This document shows, in pieces, positions 56,126 through 64,000 of a DNA stretch of 64,000 bases. The notes beneath the pieces are model-generated. The model did not search any database and was not told where the DNA came from. It saw only the letters and a program-made list of their open reading frames with translations. The number at the start of each line of letters is the position of its first letter. Positions within the stretch are counted from its first letter, which is position 1. The translations under genes were made by a program, and so were the position numbers. Source of the stretch: Nostoc sp. PCC 7107. GTDB taxonomy: Bacteria > Cyanobacteriota > Cyanobacteriia > Cyanobacteriales > Nostocaceae. The stretch lies in assembly GCF_000316625.1 (NCBI RefSeq), contig NC_019676.1:5474501-5538500 (forward strand), given 5' to 3'.

Positions 56126-57925
56126 TCAGAATGGTGAATACTGCATAGAGAAGTACAAACCGTTTTCTTGGAGTGTTTCTTTGTCACCCTCAACAGATAT
56201 CAGTGGAATCCCCCAATCCAAACGAGCAGAGAAGTTATTGCCTTGTTTCCATAACAGCCCTAACCCAGCACCTACTAAGGTACTGGAAGAAGGATTGCTA
56301 CCCTTGGTATTCCAGCCTTTACCGACATCAATAAAAGGTGCTAGTTGTAGAACTCCTTGGATTTTGTTAGCACGGACAATCGGAAAGCGGAATTCTGAGG
56401 AAAACAAGATACCGTTATCTGTGAGTAATGTATCTTGGCGATAGCCCCGCACACTTAGCTGTCCACCCAGACCAAATTGCTCTAAAGGTACGAGGGTATC
56501 TGCTGCTAGTTGTAAATCGCCTCTAGTTAAAAACAGGGTATCTGGTGCGAATTGTCGTACCCACTGCGCCTGTCCCCGCCAACTAAAAAAGCGGCTATCG
56601 GGAGCCTCACTGCTGACATTAGCTCCAAACCAATCGACTCCCAGACTAAATTGCGATCGCGCGGCAAAAACTTGTTTACTGCTGCGTTGGGTATACTCTT
56701 GGGTAAAGCGCAAGGCGGAAATATTGGTTTTACCATTATCATCTGCACCCGGAGATAATGGAAAGCCACCAATATCATCCAGACCGATTTTTGTTTGGCT
56801 TTCTTGACGAGAGAAGGAGAAACCTACGGCTAATTCTTGGGTTGGCTTTTGCAGTAATGGTTGCCTAAATCCGAATTCGTAAGCGGTGCTATTGGACTGA
56901 ATATCCAGAACGCTGAAAGGTTCTTCTATAACGTTGTTCCAGCCTTGGTTAACACTAAAAGATAAAGCGCCATTGTAAGCATTAACAGGCAATGTATAAC
57001 TAGCCGCGATTGTATTACTGCCATTGGTATTGGTATACCCCACACTCAAGGTATCTCCCAAACCAAGTAAATTGGCTTCTTGTAAATCTATACCCCGGCG
57101 AAAACTACCAACGCTGGGCGATCGCCCATTATCTATGCTGACTGTTCTTGTGAAAGTTTCGGCTTCTTCAACTTCGACACGTAAGATATTAGCTCCGGGA
57201 GTTGTACCTGTTTGCAATTCCGCAGAGAGGTTTTGAATGCGTGGGTCGAGTCGGAGTAGTTGTAGCTTTTCTAGTAAGTGTGGCACATTCAGGGGTTTTC
57301 CTGCACCAATGCGGATGCGATCGCGAATGTAGTTGCTATTTAATCGCCGATTACCCACGATTTGGATTTCTTGTAAACTACCTTCGACTACCTGAATTTT
57401 GATCACTCCCGCATCTACTGTTTGCGGTGAAATTAAAGCCCCAGTGGTGACATAGCCTTTATCAGTGTAGAACTTGCTGATGGCTTCTTTGACTTGTAAT
57501 AAGTCTGCAAAGGTTACTTCCCTTCCCAGAAAGGGGGCTGTAATGGGGGCAAAATCTGCTGGTTTAAATACTGTACTACCAACAATTTCAATGCGATTAA
57601 CCCGGAATTTGGCACTAGAATCATCTACTGTGGGAGTTGCTTCACCGGGTAATTGTACAGGTGGAAGTAATGGCTCTTTGTCTGATGGCTGCGGTAGTGC
57701 ATCTGAAGGTAAGGAAGGAACAGAAATCTCTTCAATCCTTCCGGGTGGTAAGGTCTGAGGATTGGAAGTTTGGGCGATCGCCTGATGATAATTACACAAT
57801 ACCGCTGCAATCACAAAGCCGAATGTTAAAGGCTTCAGTGCTATTATGTGCGGTTGACGAATCAGTTTATGTCTGTGCGTATAATTAATTATCAATTCTG
57901 TCTTCACACTTAAATACCTACGCAT
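56126..57925 (-). CDS. TpsB (ShlB/FhaC/HecB-type) outer-membrane transporter
   Basis: A 599-residue outer-membrane pore that exports TpsA proteins. A long leader ends in a signal sequence (LTFGFVIAAVLCNYHQAIAQ). After a proline-rich linker come two POTRA domains, beginning FRVNRIEIVGSTVFKP (about 106) and QEIQIVGNRRLNSNYI (about 183). A 16-strand barrel follows. The conserved loop motif appears as SVRGYRQDTLLTDNGILFSS (near 510), and the protein ends with phenylalanine (SMQYSPF), the usual barrel-assembly signal. It is the only transporter for eight downstream tpsA genes on the same strand. Start codon uncertain because the leader is long. A later start could apply. Confidence 0.92.
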   Translation of the reverse strand: MRRYLSVKTELIINYTHRHKLIRQPHIIALKPLTFGFVIAAVLCNYHQAIAQTSNPQTLPPGRIEEISVPSLPSDALPQPSDKEPLLPPVQLPGEATPTVDDSSAKFRVNRIEIVGSTVFKPADFAPITAPFLGREVTFADLLQVKEAISKFYTDKGYVTTGALISPQTVDAGVIKIQVVEGSLQEIQIVGNRRLNSNYIRDRIRIGAGKPLNVPHLLEKLQLLRLDPRIQNLSAELQTGTTPGANILRVEVEEAETFTRTVSIDNGRSPSVGSFRRGIDLQEANLLGLGDTLSVGYTNTNGSNTIAASYTLPVNAYNGALSFSVNQGWNNVIEEPFSVLDIQSNSTAYEFGFRQPLLQKPTQELAVGFSFSRQESQTKIGLDDIGGFPLSPGADDNGKTNISALRFTQEYTQRSSKQVFAARSQFSLGVDWFGANVSSEAPDSRFFSWRGQAQWVRQFAPDTLFLTRGDLQLAADTLVPLEQFGLGGQLSVRGYRQDTLLTDNGILFSSEFRFPIVRANKIQGVLQLAPFIDVGKGWNTKGSNPSSSTLVGAGLGLLWKQGNNFSARLDWGIPLISVEGDKETLQENGLYFSMQYSPF

Positions 57926-58728
57926 AAATATTGAATTGAGTCATTTTTCCTAGCGGTCTAAATCGCTATAATCCTTTACAAATAGGATTTGCCAATATAA
58001 TTAGAGAATTTATTCTGCCAGACTAGTTATCTAGTTAATCTTCGTTATTTTGACATAACGAGTAATTATATCTATATAAAATGTTCGCTTTATTTTTTAC
58101 AATTGCCGACAGTGTAAATACTGTTGTTTCTGGATGGGAGGCTGAGGTTAAGGGTGATCACGTACAAACATCCAGACATTGCAGATTAACAGAATGAAAT
58201 TTGTTTTATACTTCTACACTCTTTCCTCGCAAGGGTTTCAGATGAGTTTTAGTGAGATTTAACCCTACATCATTTTGTGTCCATCAAACAAACTGCTCAA
58301 ACCGCAGATATAGCAGGGAAGAGGGTTTTCCTGTTTCTGCACAAATGTACGAAAGCAGAACTGATATCAGTTCTGCTTTCGTTTAGCAGATTTATTTCCG
58401 TCTTAACTTTGCAATAACCTTAAAATTAGCCAATTGTTAACTATGTATTAATCTTAGATTAACCTCTATGTTGTTAGTAGATAATATTAGATAGCAATGT
58501 AAACGAATTTACTTTCTCATTGAAATGCTATTAAAATTTATTAACTTAATAAAATATTTATTAATAAATAGTGAGAATAGGTTGTAGTTCTAGTATTATT
58601 TCTTATGATTAAATCAAAAATCCAAAGTTAGTGAAATTATTATAAATGTCCAGGATTAGTACTGGAGAAAATTTTGAACTTAGGATTAATGATTATTAAA
58701 AAATTATTAACTTCTGCAACAGGCAAAT
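57926..58728. other. AT-rich divergent intergenic region
   Basis: These 803 bases separate tpsB (minus) from a GAF kinase gene (plus), so both promoters should be here. No coding sequence is convincing. The main structured element is the 34-bp palindrome at 58349-58382. The last 250 bases before the kinase gene are very AT-rich. A small RNA is possible but not shown. Confidence 0.5.
58349..58382. repeat. Perfect 34-bp palindrome
   Basis: ACGAAAGCAGAACTGAT is followed directly by its exact reverse complement, with no spacer. As RNA it would form a long hairpin (about 14-15 bp with a minimal loop). TTTAGCAGATTTATTT follows on the plus strand, too weak for a standard terminator. It may be a terminator of an unseen transcript, a protein-binding site or a cruciform. 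Confidence 0.85.
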
Positions 58729-60027
58729 ATGAGCAAAGCCAGTGGTAAAGCAAGTTTGTTGCAAAAGCAACTATGGCAGCGCGAAAGACGAGCGATCGCA
58801 TTTTTATCCTGTTTGAACTATCGATCTGGGGAGCTAAATAGTTACCTACAGAGTATTGCCTGTGGAGTTAGTGAATTACTAGAGGTAGATTGGTCAGTTG
58901 TGACCGTGTGCCAAAAAGGTTTTGAGCAAGTACTAGCCAGTAGTATTGATATGGGTGAGGGTGAACATGTCTATTCACTACATGGTTTACTGACTGGGAC
59001 TGTAATCAAAATTGGTCGTCCCTTAGCAGTAGAAGATGCGGTAAAAAATCCTGAGTATGGGCAGATTCCCGAAGGTTACTATGCTTATTTGGGCATACCA
59101 TTACGGACAGCAGAAGGAAAAGTAATTGGGACGATCTGCTCTTTTCATCGCCAACAGAGAGAGTTTATAAAAGAAGAAATTCAAGTTGCTGAAGTATTTG
59201 CAGAACGGGCAGCTACAGCCATTGATAATTATTATCTCTACCAACAACAGTGTGAATTTAATCAAGTTTTAGAGTCTGAAGTAGAAAAACGCACTGCCGA
59301 ACTGCGGACAGCCCAAGCCAAGCTGGTAGAACAAGAACGACTAGCGGCTATTGGTGAGTTTGCAGCCATGATTGTCCATGAAATTCGGAATCCCTTAACG
59401 ACAATGATCATGGGATTAAACTACTTCAAAAAAACTATATTCAACTCAGCAGCTAAAGAGCGATTATCATTAGCACTGAGCGAAGCTACGCGGTTAGAAA
59501 ATCTGCTGAGTGAAATTTTGCTTTATGCTAAACCCCAAGTACTGCAACTAGGTGAATTAGATCTGAATGAATTCATTCAGGAATTGCTGCAATTAATTAG
59601 AGAAATGCCAGAAGCACTCTCACGCAAAATTGAATTTATCCCCAGCGCACATCCAGTCAAAATTTTAGGAGATAAAGATAAGCTCAAACAAGTATTTATC
59701 AATATTGTGCGTAATGCTTGTGAGGCGGTTGCTTCAGGAGATGTAATTATCTGGGAAGTGAAAAATTCATCTCTAGGTCAAGTTTGCATTAATGTTTGTA
59801 ACGGCGGTGAGCCAATTCCTTCAGAAATTCTCTCTAAACTCACTCAGCCATTCTTCTCAACAAAATCTGCTGGTACAGGGCTGGGACTGGCGATTACGAA
59901 ACGCATTGTCAATGCTCATGGTGGAGAATTTTCTATTTCTTCAGATACTGCATCAGGTACGACTGTCACAGTACAATTACCAGTGGGGAATGGCTGTAAG
60001 GATGTCAGGAAAAAAACTAATAATTAA
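58729..60027 (+). CDS. GAF-domain histidine kinase
   Basis: A 432-residue soluble kinase. The GAF domain (about 35-170) ends in YLGIPLRTAEGKVIGTICSF. A coiled coil (about 172-205) links it to a kinase core with H217 in FAAMIVHEIRNPLTTMIMGL, an N box (IVRNACEAV) and a G box ([14 protein letters not shown]). There is no TM helix, and the GAF lacks the usual chromophore-cysteine motif that I would look for, so it probably senses a small molecule. No receiver gene is adjacent. The 90-bp gap to the ABC genes allows joint transcription. Confidence 0.9.
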   Translation: MSKASGKASLLQKQLWQRERRAIAFLSCLNYRSGELNSYLQSIACGVSELLEVDWSVVTVCQKGFEQVLASSIDMGEGEHVYSLHGLLTGTVIKIGRPLAVEDAVKNPEYGQIPEGYYAYLGIPLRTAEGKVIGTICSFHRQQREFIKEEIQVAEVFAERAATAIDNYYLYQQQCEFNQVLESEVEKRTAELRTAQAKLVEQERLAAIGEFAAMIVHEIRNPLTTMIMGLNYFKKTIFNSAAKERLSLALSEATRLENLLSEILLYAKPQVLQLGELDLNEFIQELLQLIREMPEALSRKIEFIPSAHPVKILGDKDKLKQVFINIVRNACEAVASGDVIIWEVKNSSLGQVCINVCNGGEPIPSEILSKLTQPFFSTKSAGTGLGLAITKRIVNAHGGEFSISSDTASGTTVTVQLPVGNGCKDVRKKTNN

Positions 60028-60116
60028 ATAAAGACATAATATTACAATATTGCACCCAGCCGCCCTCCAAAGAGTTTCCGGTTTACAAGTGTACGATGTT
60101 GAGGTGATAAAAATTG

Positions 60117-61895
60117 GTGCAACAACCAGAACTCCGGCAAATTTCGTCGATGCGGTCAATCCAGCGAGTATTGGAAAGTTTAGGCAATTACCGCTGGATT
60201 TCATTGGGAGCTTTGATGAGTGTCTTATTATTGACATTGGCAAATGCTATAACTCCGCAGTTATTTCGTTGGGGAATTGATCAAGGGATTGCGCCGCGAA
60301 ACTTACAGATAGTAGTTTATAGTGCGGCTTGGATGGTAGTAGCGGCGATCGCCCGCGGTTTGTTTAACTTTGGTCAAAGCTATTTGGCAGAAGCCGCCTC
60401 TCAAGGTGTCGCTTATGACTTACGCAACAAAATTTTCAGCAAAATTCAAAATCTGAGTTTTAGCTATCATGACCAATCGCAGACTTCCCAACTGTTAACC
60501 CGTGTGACTAGTGACATTGAGTTAATCCGTACATTTGTCGGTACTAGCTTGATTCAGGTGATTGGGGGATTAGTGACATTGGTAACTATTGCGGTACTTT
60601 TGCTAGTGATGAATTGGCAACTCGCTTTAATTACCTTGTCGGTAGTTCCTATCTCAGCATGGTTGATGGCACAATTCATTGGTCGGAATAACCAATTGTT
60701 TGGGCAAATACAACAGCAATTGGGGAATCTGAATGCGGTCTTACAGGAGAATTTGCTAGGGATACGTGTAGTTAAAGCTTTTGTGCGGGAGTCCGCCGAA
60801 AAGTCGCGTTATACCACCTTGAATGATGGCCTTGTCACCGCAAATATGCAGACGATTCGTGCCATTCGTAACACGTTCCCTTTTATCTTTTTGCTGAGTA
60901 ACTTGGTGACACTGGCAGTGTTTGGCTATGGGGGAAGCCAGGTAATTGGCGGTAGCTTTTCTATTGGGGAATTGGTAGCGTTTAATTCCTACTTAGTGTT
61001 AATTTTTCAACCTATTTTATTAATTGGTTTTGCCGCCCCAGCGATCGCCCAAGCCGCAGCCTCCGCAGTCCGAGTATTTGAAGTAGTAGATGCCGCAGTT
61101 GAAATCCGCGATCGCCCTCACGCCCAACAATTTGAAATTTGTGGCGGCAGAATTACCTTTGAAAATGTCTCCTTTCGCTATCCAGGAGCCACAACCGAAG
61201 CGCTGAAAAATGTTTCCTTTGAAACCAAGCCCAAAGAATTAATTGCTGTTCTGGGGATGACAGGTTCCGGCAAAAGCACAGTGATGAACTTGATTCCCCG
61301 CTTTTATGATGTGACTGGGGGAGCCATCCGTATTGACGGGCGGGATGTGCGGGATTTTACATTGCAAAGTTTGCGATCGCATATCGGTATAGTATTTCAA
61401 GAAACGACTTTATTCTCTGGTACTATCCGCGAGAATATTGCCTACGCCAAACCCAAAGCCACCTTAGAACAGGTCATAGAGGTGGCAAAAACAGCCCAGA
61501 TTCATGATTTTATTATTAGCTTGCCCGATGGCTACGACACAATTGTTGGTGAACGTGGTGTTGGTTTATCTGGCGGACAAAAACAACGGATAGCGATCAC
61601 TCGTACCTTACTCACCGATTACAGTATTCTGATTTTAGATGATAGTACCTCTGCGGTAGATGCAAAAACCGCCGCCCAGATTCAAGCAGAACTAGACCAT
61701 TTAATGCAGCAAAAAGCTTGCGTCACCTTTGTGGTAGCGCAACGCATTAGTACAGTCAAAAATGCCGATCGCATTTTGTTGATAGATAAAGGTCTATTGG
61801 TAGCCCAAGGAACCCATGAAGAATTGATGCAAACCAGTCCACTTTACGGCGCAATTTTGGAATCTCAAATCAAGCAAACAGAACACATAACATAG
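60117..61895 (+). CDS. ABC exporter half-transporter, degenerate-site subunit
   Basis: A roughly 592-residue membrane-ATPase fusion with six TM helices (about 25-310) and a nucleotide-binding domain. Walker A is GMTGSGKST (about 381), the signature is LSGGQKQR, and Walker B is ILILDDSTSAVD, where Asp replaces the catalytic Glu. The switch position reads VVAQRIST, with Gln instead of His. These losses are typical of the degenerate half of heterodimeric exporters (BmrCD, TM287/288). I start at GTG 60117 because GAGGTGA (60101) lies at good spacing. TTG 60114 and ATG 60150 are alternatives. Confidence 0.88.
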   Translation: MQQPELRQISSMRSIQRVLESLGNYRWISLGALMSVLLLTLANAITPQLFRWGIDQGIAPRNLQIVVYSAAWMVVAAIARGLFNFGQSYLAEAASQGVAYDLRNKIFSKIQNLSFSYHDQSQTSQLLTRVTSDIELIRTFVGTSLIQVIGGLVTLVTIAVLLLVMNWQLALITLSVVPISAWLMAQFIGRNNQLFGQIQQQLGNLNAVLQENLLGIRVVKAFVRESAEKSRYTTLNDGLVTANMQTIRAIRNTFPFIFLLSNLVTLAVFGYGGSQVIGGSFSIGELVAFNSYLVLIFQPILLIGFAAPAIAQAAASAVRVFEVVDAAVEIRDRPHAQQFEICGGRITFENVSFRYPGATTEALKNVSFETKPKELIAVLGMTGSGKSTVMNLIPRFYDVTGGAIRIDGRDVRDFTLQSLRSHIGIVFQETTLFSGTIRENIAYAKPKATLEQVIEVAKTAQIHDFIISLPDGYDTIVGERGVGLSGGQKQRIAITRTLLTDYSILILDDSTSAVDAKTAAQIQAELDHLMQQKACVTFVVAQRISTVKNADRILLIDKGLLVAQGTHEELMQTSPLYGAILESQIKQTEHIT

Positions 61896-62099
61896 TCATT
61901 CGCCCTAAGAAGTGCGTTGCTTGCCGCCTAACACTCTCATGCCAAAATCAAATATGATTGCCGCAGTATATTCTATGAGATGATGTGAAAGGTTTTGTCA
62001 ACGTAAAACAAACAATAATTGCGACAAATAATTAATTTCTAGGCAGCCGCAGACAACAATTTCCCATCCCCAACCCATAATCTAAAATCCAAAATTCTT

Positions 62100-63881
62100 A
62101 TGAGAGCTACAGGCCCAATAGTTGCATCCGAGCAACTGGCAACTCAGCAACTCTCAACCTTACGGCGCTTTTTACAATACCTGCGACCCTATCGCAAAGA
62201 AATTCCGATTGCCTTGACATTAGTACTAATTGGTGCATCAACCCAGGCGATCGGGCCGTTCTTATTGGGTTGGTCAATAGACCATCTCATAGCCCAAGGA
62301 AATTTGTCTGGTTTGTTGCTGTTGTTAGGATTATTAGCAATCATCTATATACTGGGTATTTCGGCAACCCGTGGTCAAATTGTGCGGGTTGGCTGGATTA
62401 TGCAGCGATTGTTGGCGCAACTGCGACAAGATATTTTTCTGAAAATCCAGAGTTTACCACTCAGCTTTTTTGACCGCAGTGAAGCTGGCGATTTAATGAG
62501 TCGCTTATTGAATGATGTTAATACCGTAAATCAGGCATTTGGACAAACAGTCGCCCAAATGTTGGGCAACGTTTTCAGTTTGGTAGGTATTGTCATTGCT
62601 ATGCTGGCGATTAATCTGCAACTCGGCTTGTTAAGTAACCTAGTTGTACCACTGATGATTTTTACCACTAGCTTATTTTCCCGGTGGGCGAGAGCCAGAT
62701 TTCGCGTTACCCGCCAAACAATTGGCGACCTTTCAGCCAAATTAGAAGAAGATATTAGCAGTGTGCGCGAAGCCCAGGCATTTAATCGCGTACAAGTCAA
62801 TATTCAAGAATTCGACATTCTCAACGCTGCTAATCGAGATGCGAATGTTGAGGCGGTGGCTATTACGGCGGCCTTTTTACCGTCCATTGATTTTCTCAAT
62901 ACCCTCGCAACCGCAGGTGTACTAGCATTTGGGGGTTATCTCGCTGTCACCGGAGCCGCCACAGTTGGTGTCGTGACATCGTTTTTACTGTACGTCCAGC
63001 AATTTTTTCGCCCAATCCAAATTCTCAGCCAGTTTTACACCCAAGCTCAATCAGCTTTTGCGGGATTAGAGAGAATTTTTCTGCTGTTAGATGAACCAGC
63101 CCAACTCCAAGATGCGCCGGATGCTGAAGAAATGCCGGCTATTCAAGGTGAAGTGAGATTTGAGAATGTCACCTTTGGCTATAATCCAGAGCAACTGGTT
63201 CTCAAAAAAGTGAATTTACACGCCAGTCCGGGACAAATGATTGCACTAGTAGGGTCAACAGGCTCAGGTAAAACCACTATTATTAACCTGATATTGCGTT
63301 TTTATGATGTGTCTGGTGGTGCAGTTAAAATTGATGGTATTGATGTGCGGAGTGTGACCCAAGCTAGTTTGCGCCGTCAAATTGGCATTGTTTTACAAGA
63401 TAATATTTTGTTCAGTGGGACTGTCGCCGAAAATATTGCCTTTGGCGCTCCTTACGCCAGTCAAGCCGAGATTGAAAGCGCGGCTCAATTGGCAAATGTG
63501 CATGAATTTATTACCTCACTACCACAAGGTTACGCCACCCAATTAGGTGAACGAGGTGCGCCCCTGAGTCAAGGACAACGCCAACTAATTAGTATTGCCC
63601 GTGCGGTGTTGATTAATCCGCGGATTTTGATTTTAGATGAAGCAACTAGTAGTATTGATACTCGTACAGAAACACTAGTGCAGAGTGCGATCGCTCGTTT
63701 GTTAAAAAATCGCACCAGCTTTGTCATTGCTCACCGTCTCAGCACCGTGACTCAGGCTGATCAGGTGTTGGTCATTCAACAGGGACAAATAGTTGAACAA
63801 GGTACTCATACAGAACTCATAGAACAACAAGGAGTCTATGCCAATCTTTATAGCCTTCAGTTAGGCGCAAATAATTCCTAG
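62100..63881 (+). CDS. ABC exporter half-transporter, catalytic subunit
   Basis: A 593-residue six-TM exporter half. Walker A is GSTGSGKTT, Walker B is ILILDEATSSID with the catalytic Glu, and the H-switch is VIAHRLST. The signature is variant, LSQGQRQL. Together with the upstream subunit this gives one complete ATP site (its Walker A/B plus LSGGQ of the partner) and one degenerate site, the textbook heterodimer layout. The substrate is unknown (lipid, peptide or drug). 204 bp separate the two genes, so it may have its own promoter. Confidence 0.9.
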   Translation: MRATGPIVASEQLATQQLSTLRRFLQYLRPYRKEIPIALTLVLIGASTQAIGPFLLGWSIDHLIAQGNLSGLLLLLGLLAIIYILGISATRGQIVRVGWIMQRLLAQLRQDIFLKIQSLPLSFFDRSEAGDLMSRLLNDVNTVNQAFGQTVAQMLGNVFSLVGIVIAMLAINLQLGLLSNLVVPLMIFTTSLFSRWARARFRVTRQTIGDLSAKLEEDISSVREAQAFNRVQVNIQEFDILNAANRDANVEAVAITAAFLPSIDFLNTLATAGVLAFGGYLAVTGAATVGVVTSFLLYVQQFFRPIQILSQFYTQAQSAFAGLERIFLLLDEPAQLQDAPDAEEMPAIQGEVRFENVTFGYNPEQLVLKKVNLHASPGQMIALVGSTGSGKTTIINLILRFYDVSGGAVKIDGIDVRSVTQASLRRQIGIVLQDNILFSGTVAENIAFGAPYASQAEIESAAQLANVHEFITSLPQGYATQLGERGAPLSQGQRQLISIARAVLINPRILILDEATSSIDTRTETLVQSAIARLLKNRTSFVIAHRLSTVTQADQVLVIQQGQIVEQGTHTELIEQQGVYANLYSLQLGANNS

Positions 63882-64000
63882 CTTTTGGGCTAGAAATTGC
63901 TAAAACAGGAGTAGAACGGGCAATTGAGGCTGATGAAGCCGCAGCCACAACTTCGATAAACCAGCAACTAAAAGCTTTGGAGATCAACCGATCATGATTG
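63882..64000 (+). other. Right edge, possible coding-like tail
   Basis: In the same frame as the ABC gene, after its stop, the DNA reads LEIAKTGVERAIEADEAA and ends in NRS-stop near 63995. It has no start codon close by and may be a remnant. An ATG at about 63994 could begin a gene that runs out of the window. Confidence 0.3.

Overview
The window reads as cyanobacterial DNA, most likely from a filamentous heterocystous group (Nostoc/Anabaena/Calothrix-like; this placement is inference). The octamer GCGATCGC (HIP1) recurs throughout, Nostoc-type small dispersed repeats are present, and several gene families here (Cas12k transposons, CHASE2 kinases, DUF928, TPR-CHAT proteins, large haemagglutinin-like secretion clusters) are typical of these bacteria.

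Positions 1-26874 are most of a type V-K CRISPR-associated transposon (CAST), oriented right to left. Its left end, with five TnsB-type binding motifs and a TGT terminus at 26874, lies at the right. It is followed on the minus strand by tnsB, tnsC and tniQ. After about 20 kb of cargo come cas12k and the tracrRNA at the left edge. The CRISPR array and the right end must lie to the left of the window. A small ribbon-helix-helix gene sits divergently beside cas12k.

The cargo is a defence island. It holds a complete class 1 DISARM set on the plus strand (drmD, drmMI, drmA, drmB, drmC). The set is interrupted between drmMI and drmA by a DUF2281/PIN toxin-antitoxin pair and a frameshifted IS200-type transposase flanked by structured repeats. 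Next come an XRE regulator with its own operator cluster, an unknown small protein, and an AAA+ ATPase/subtilisin pair of the ietAS defence type. A shared half-site (TAGTGCAA) occurs at the promoters of cas12k, tnsB and ietA. This suggests that guide effector, transposase and cargo are regulated together.

Positions 26994-57925 are chromosomal and form one long minus-strand cluster for a cell-surface or secretion system. It contains one TpsB outer-membrane transporter and eight tandem TpsA exoproteins that carry signs of recent gene conversion. Downstream are a decayed tpsA remnant, a secreted TPR-CHAT (caspase-like) protein, a DUF928 protein with 22-residue repeats, and two translationally coupled histidine kinases, one with a CHASE2 sensor domain.

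Positions 57926-64000 hold an 0.8-kb AT-rich intergenic region with a perfect 34-bp palindrome. It is followed on the plus strand by a GAF-domain histidine kinase and two ABC exporter half-transporters whose active-site asymmetry fits a heterodimer.
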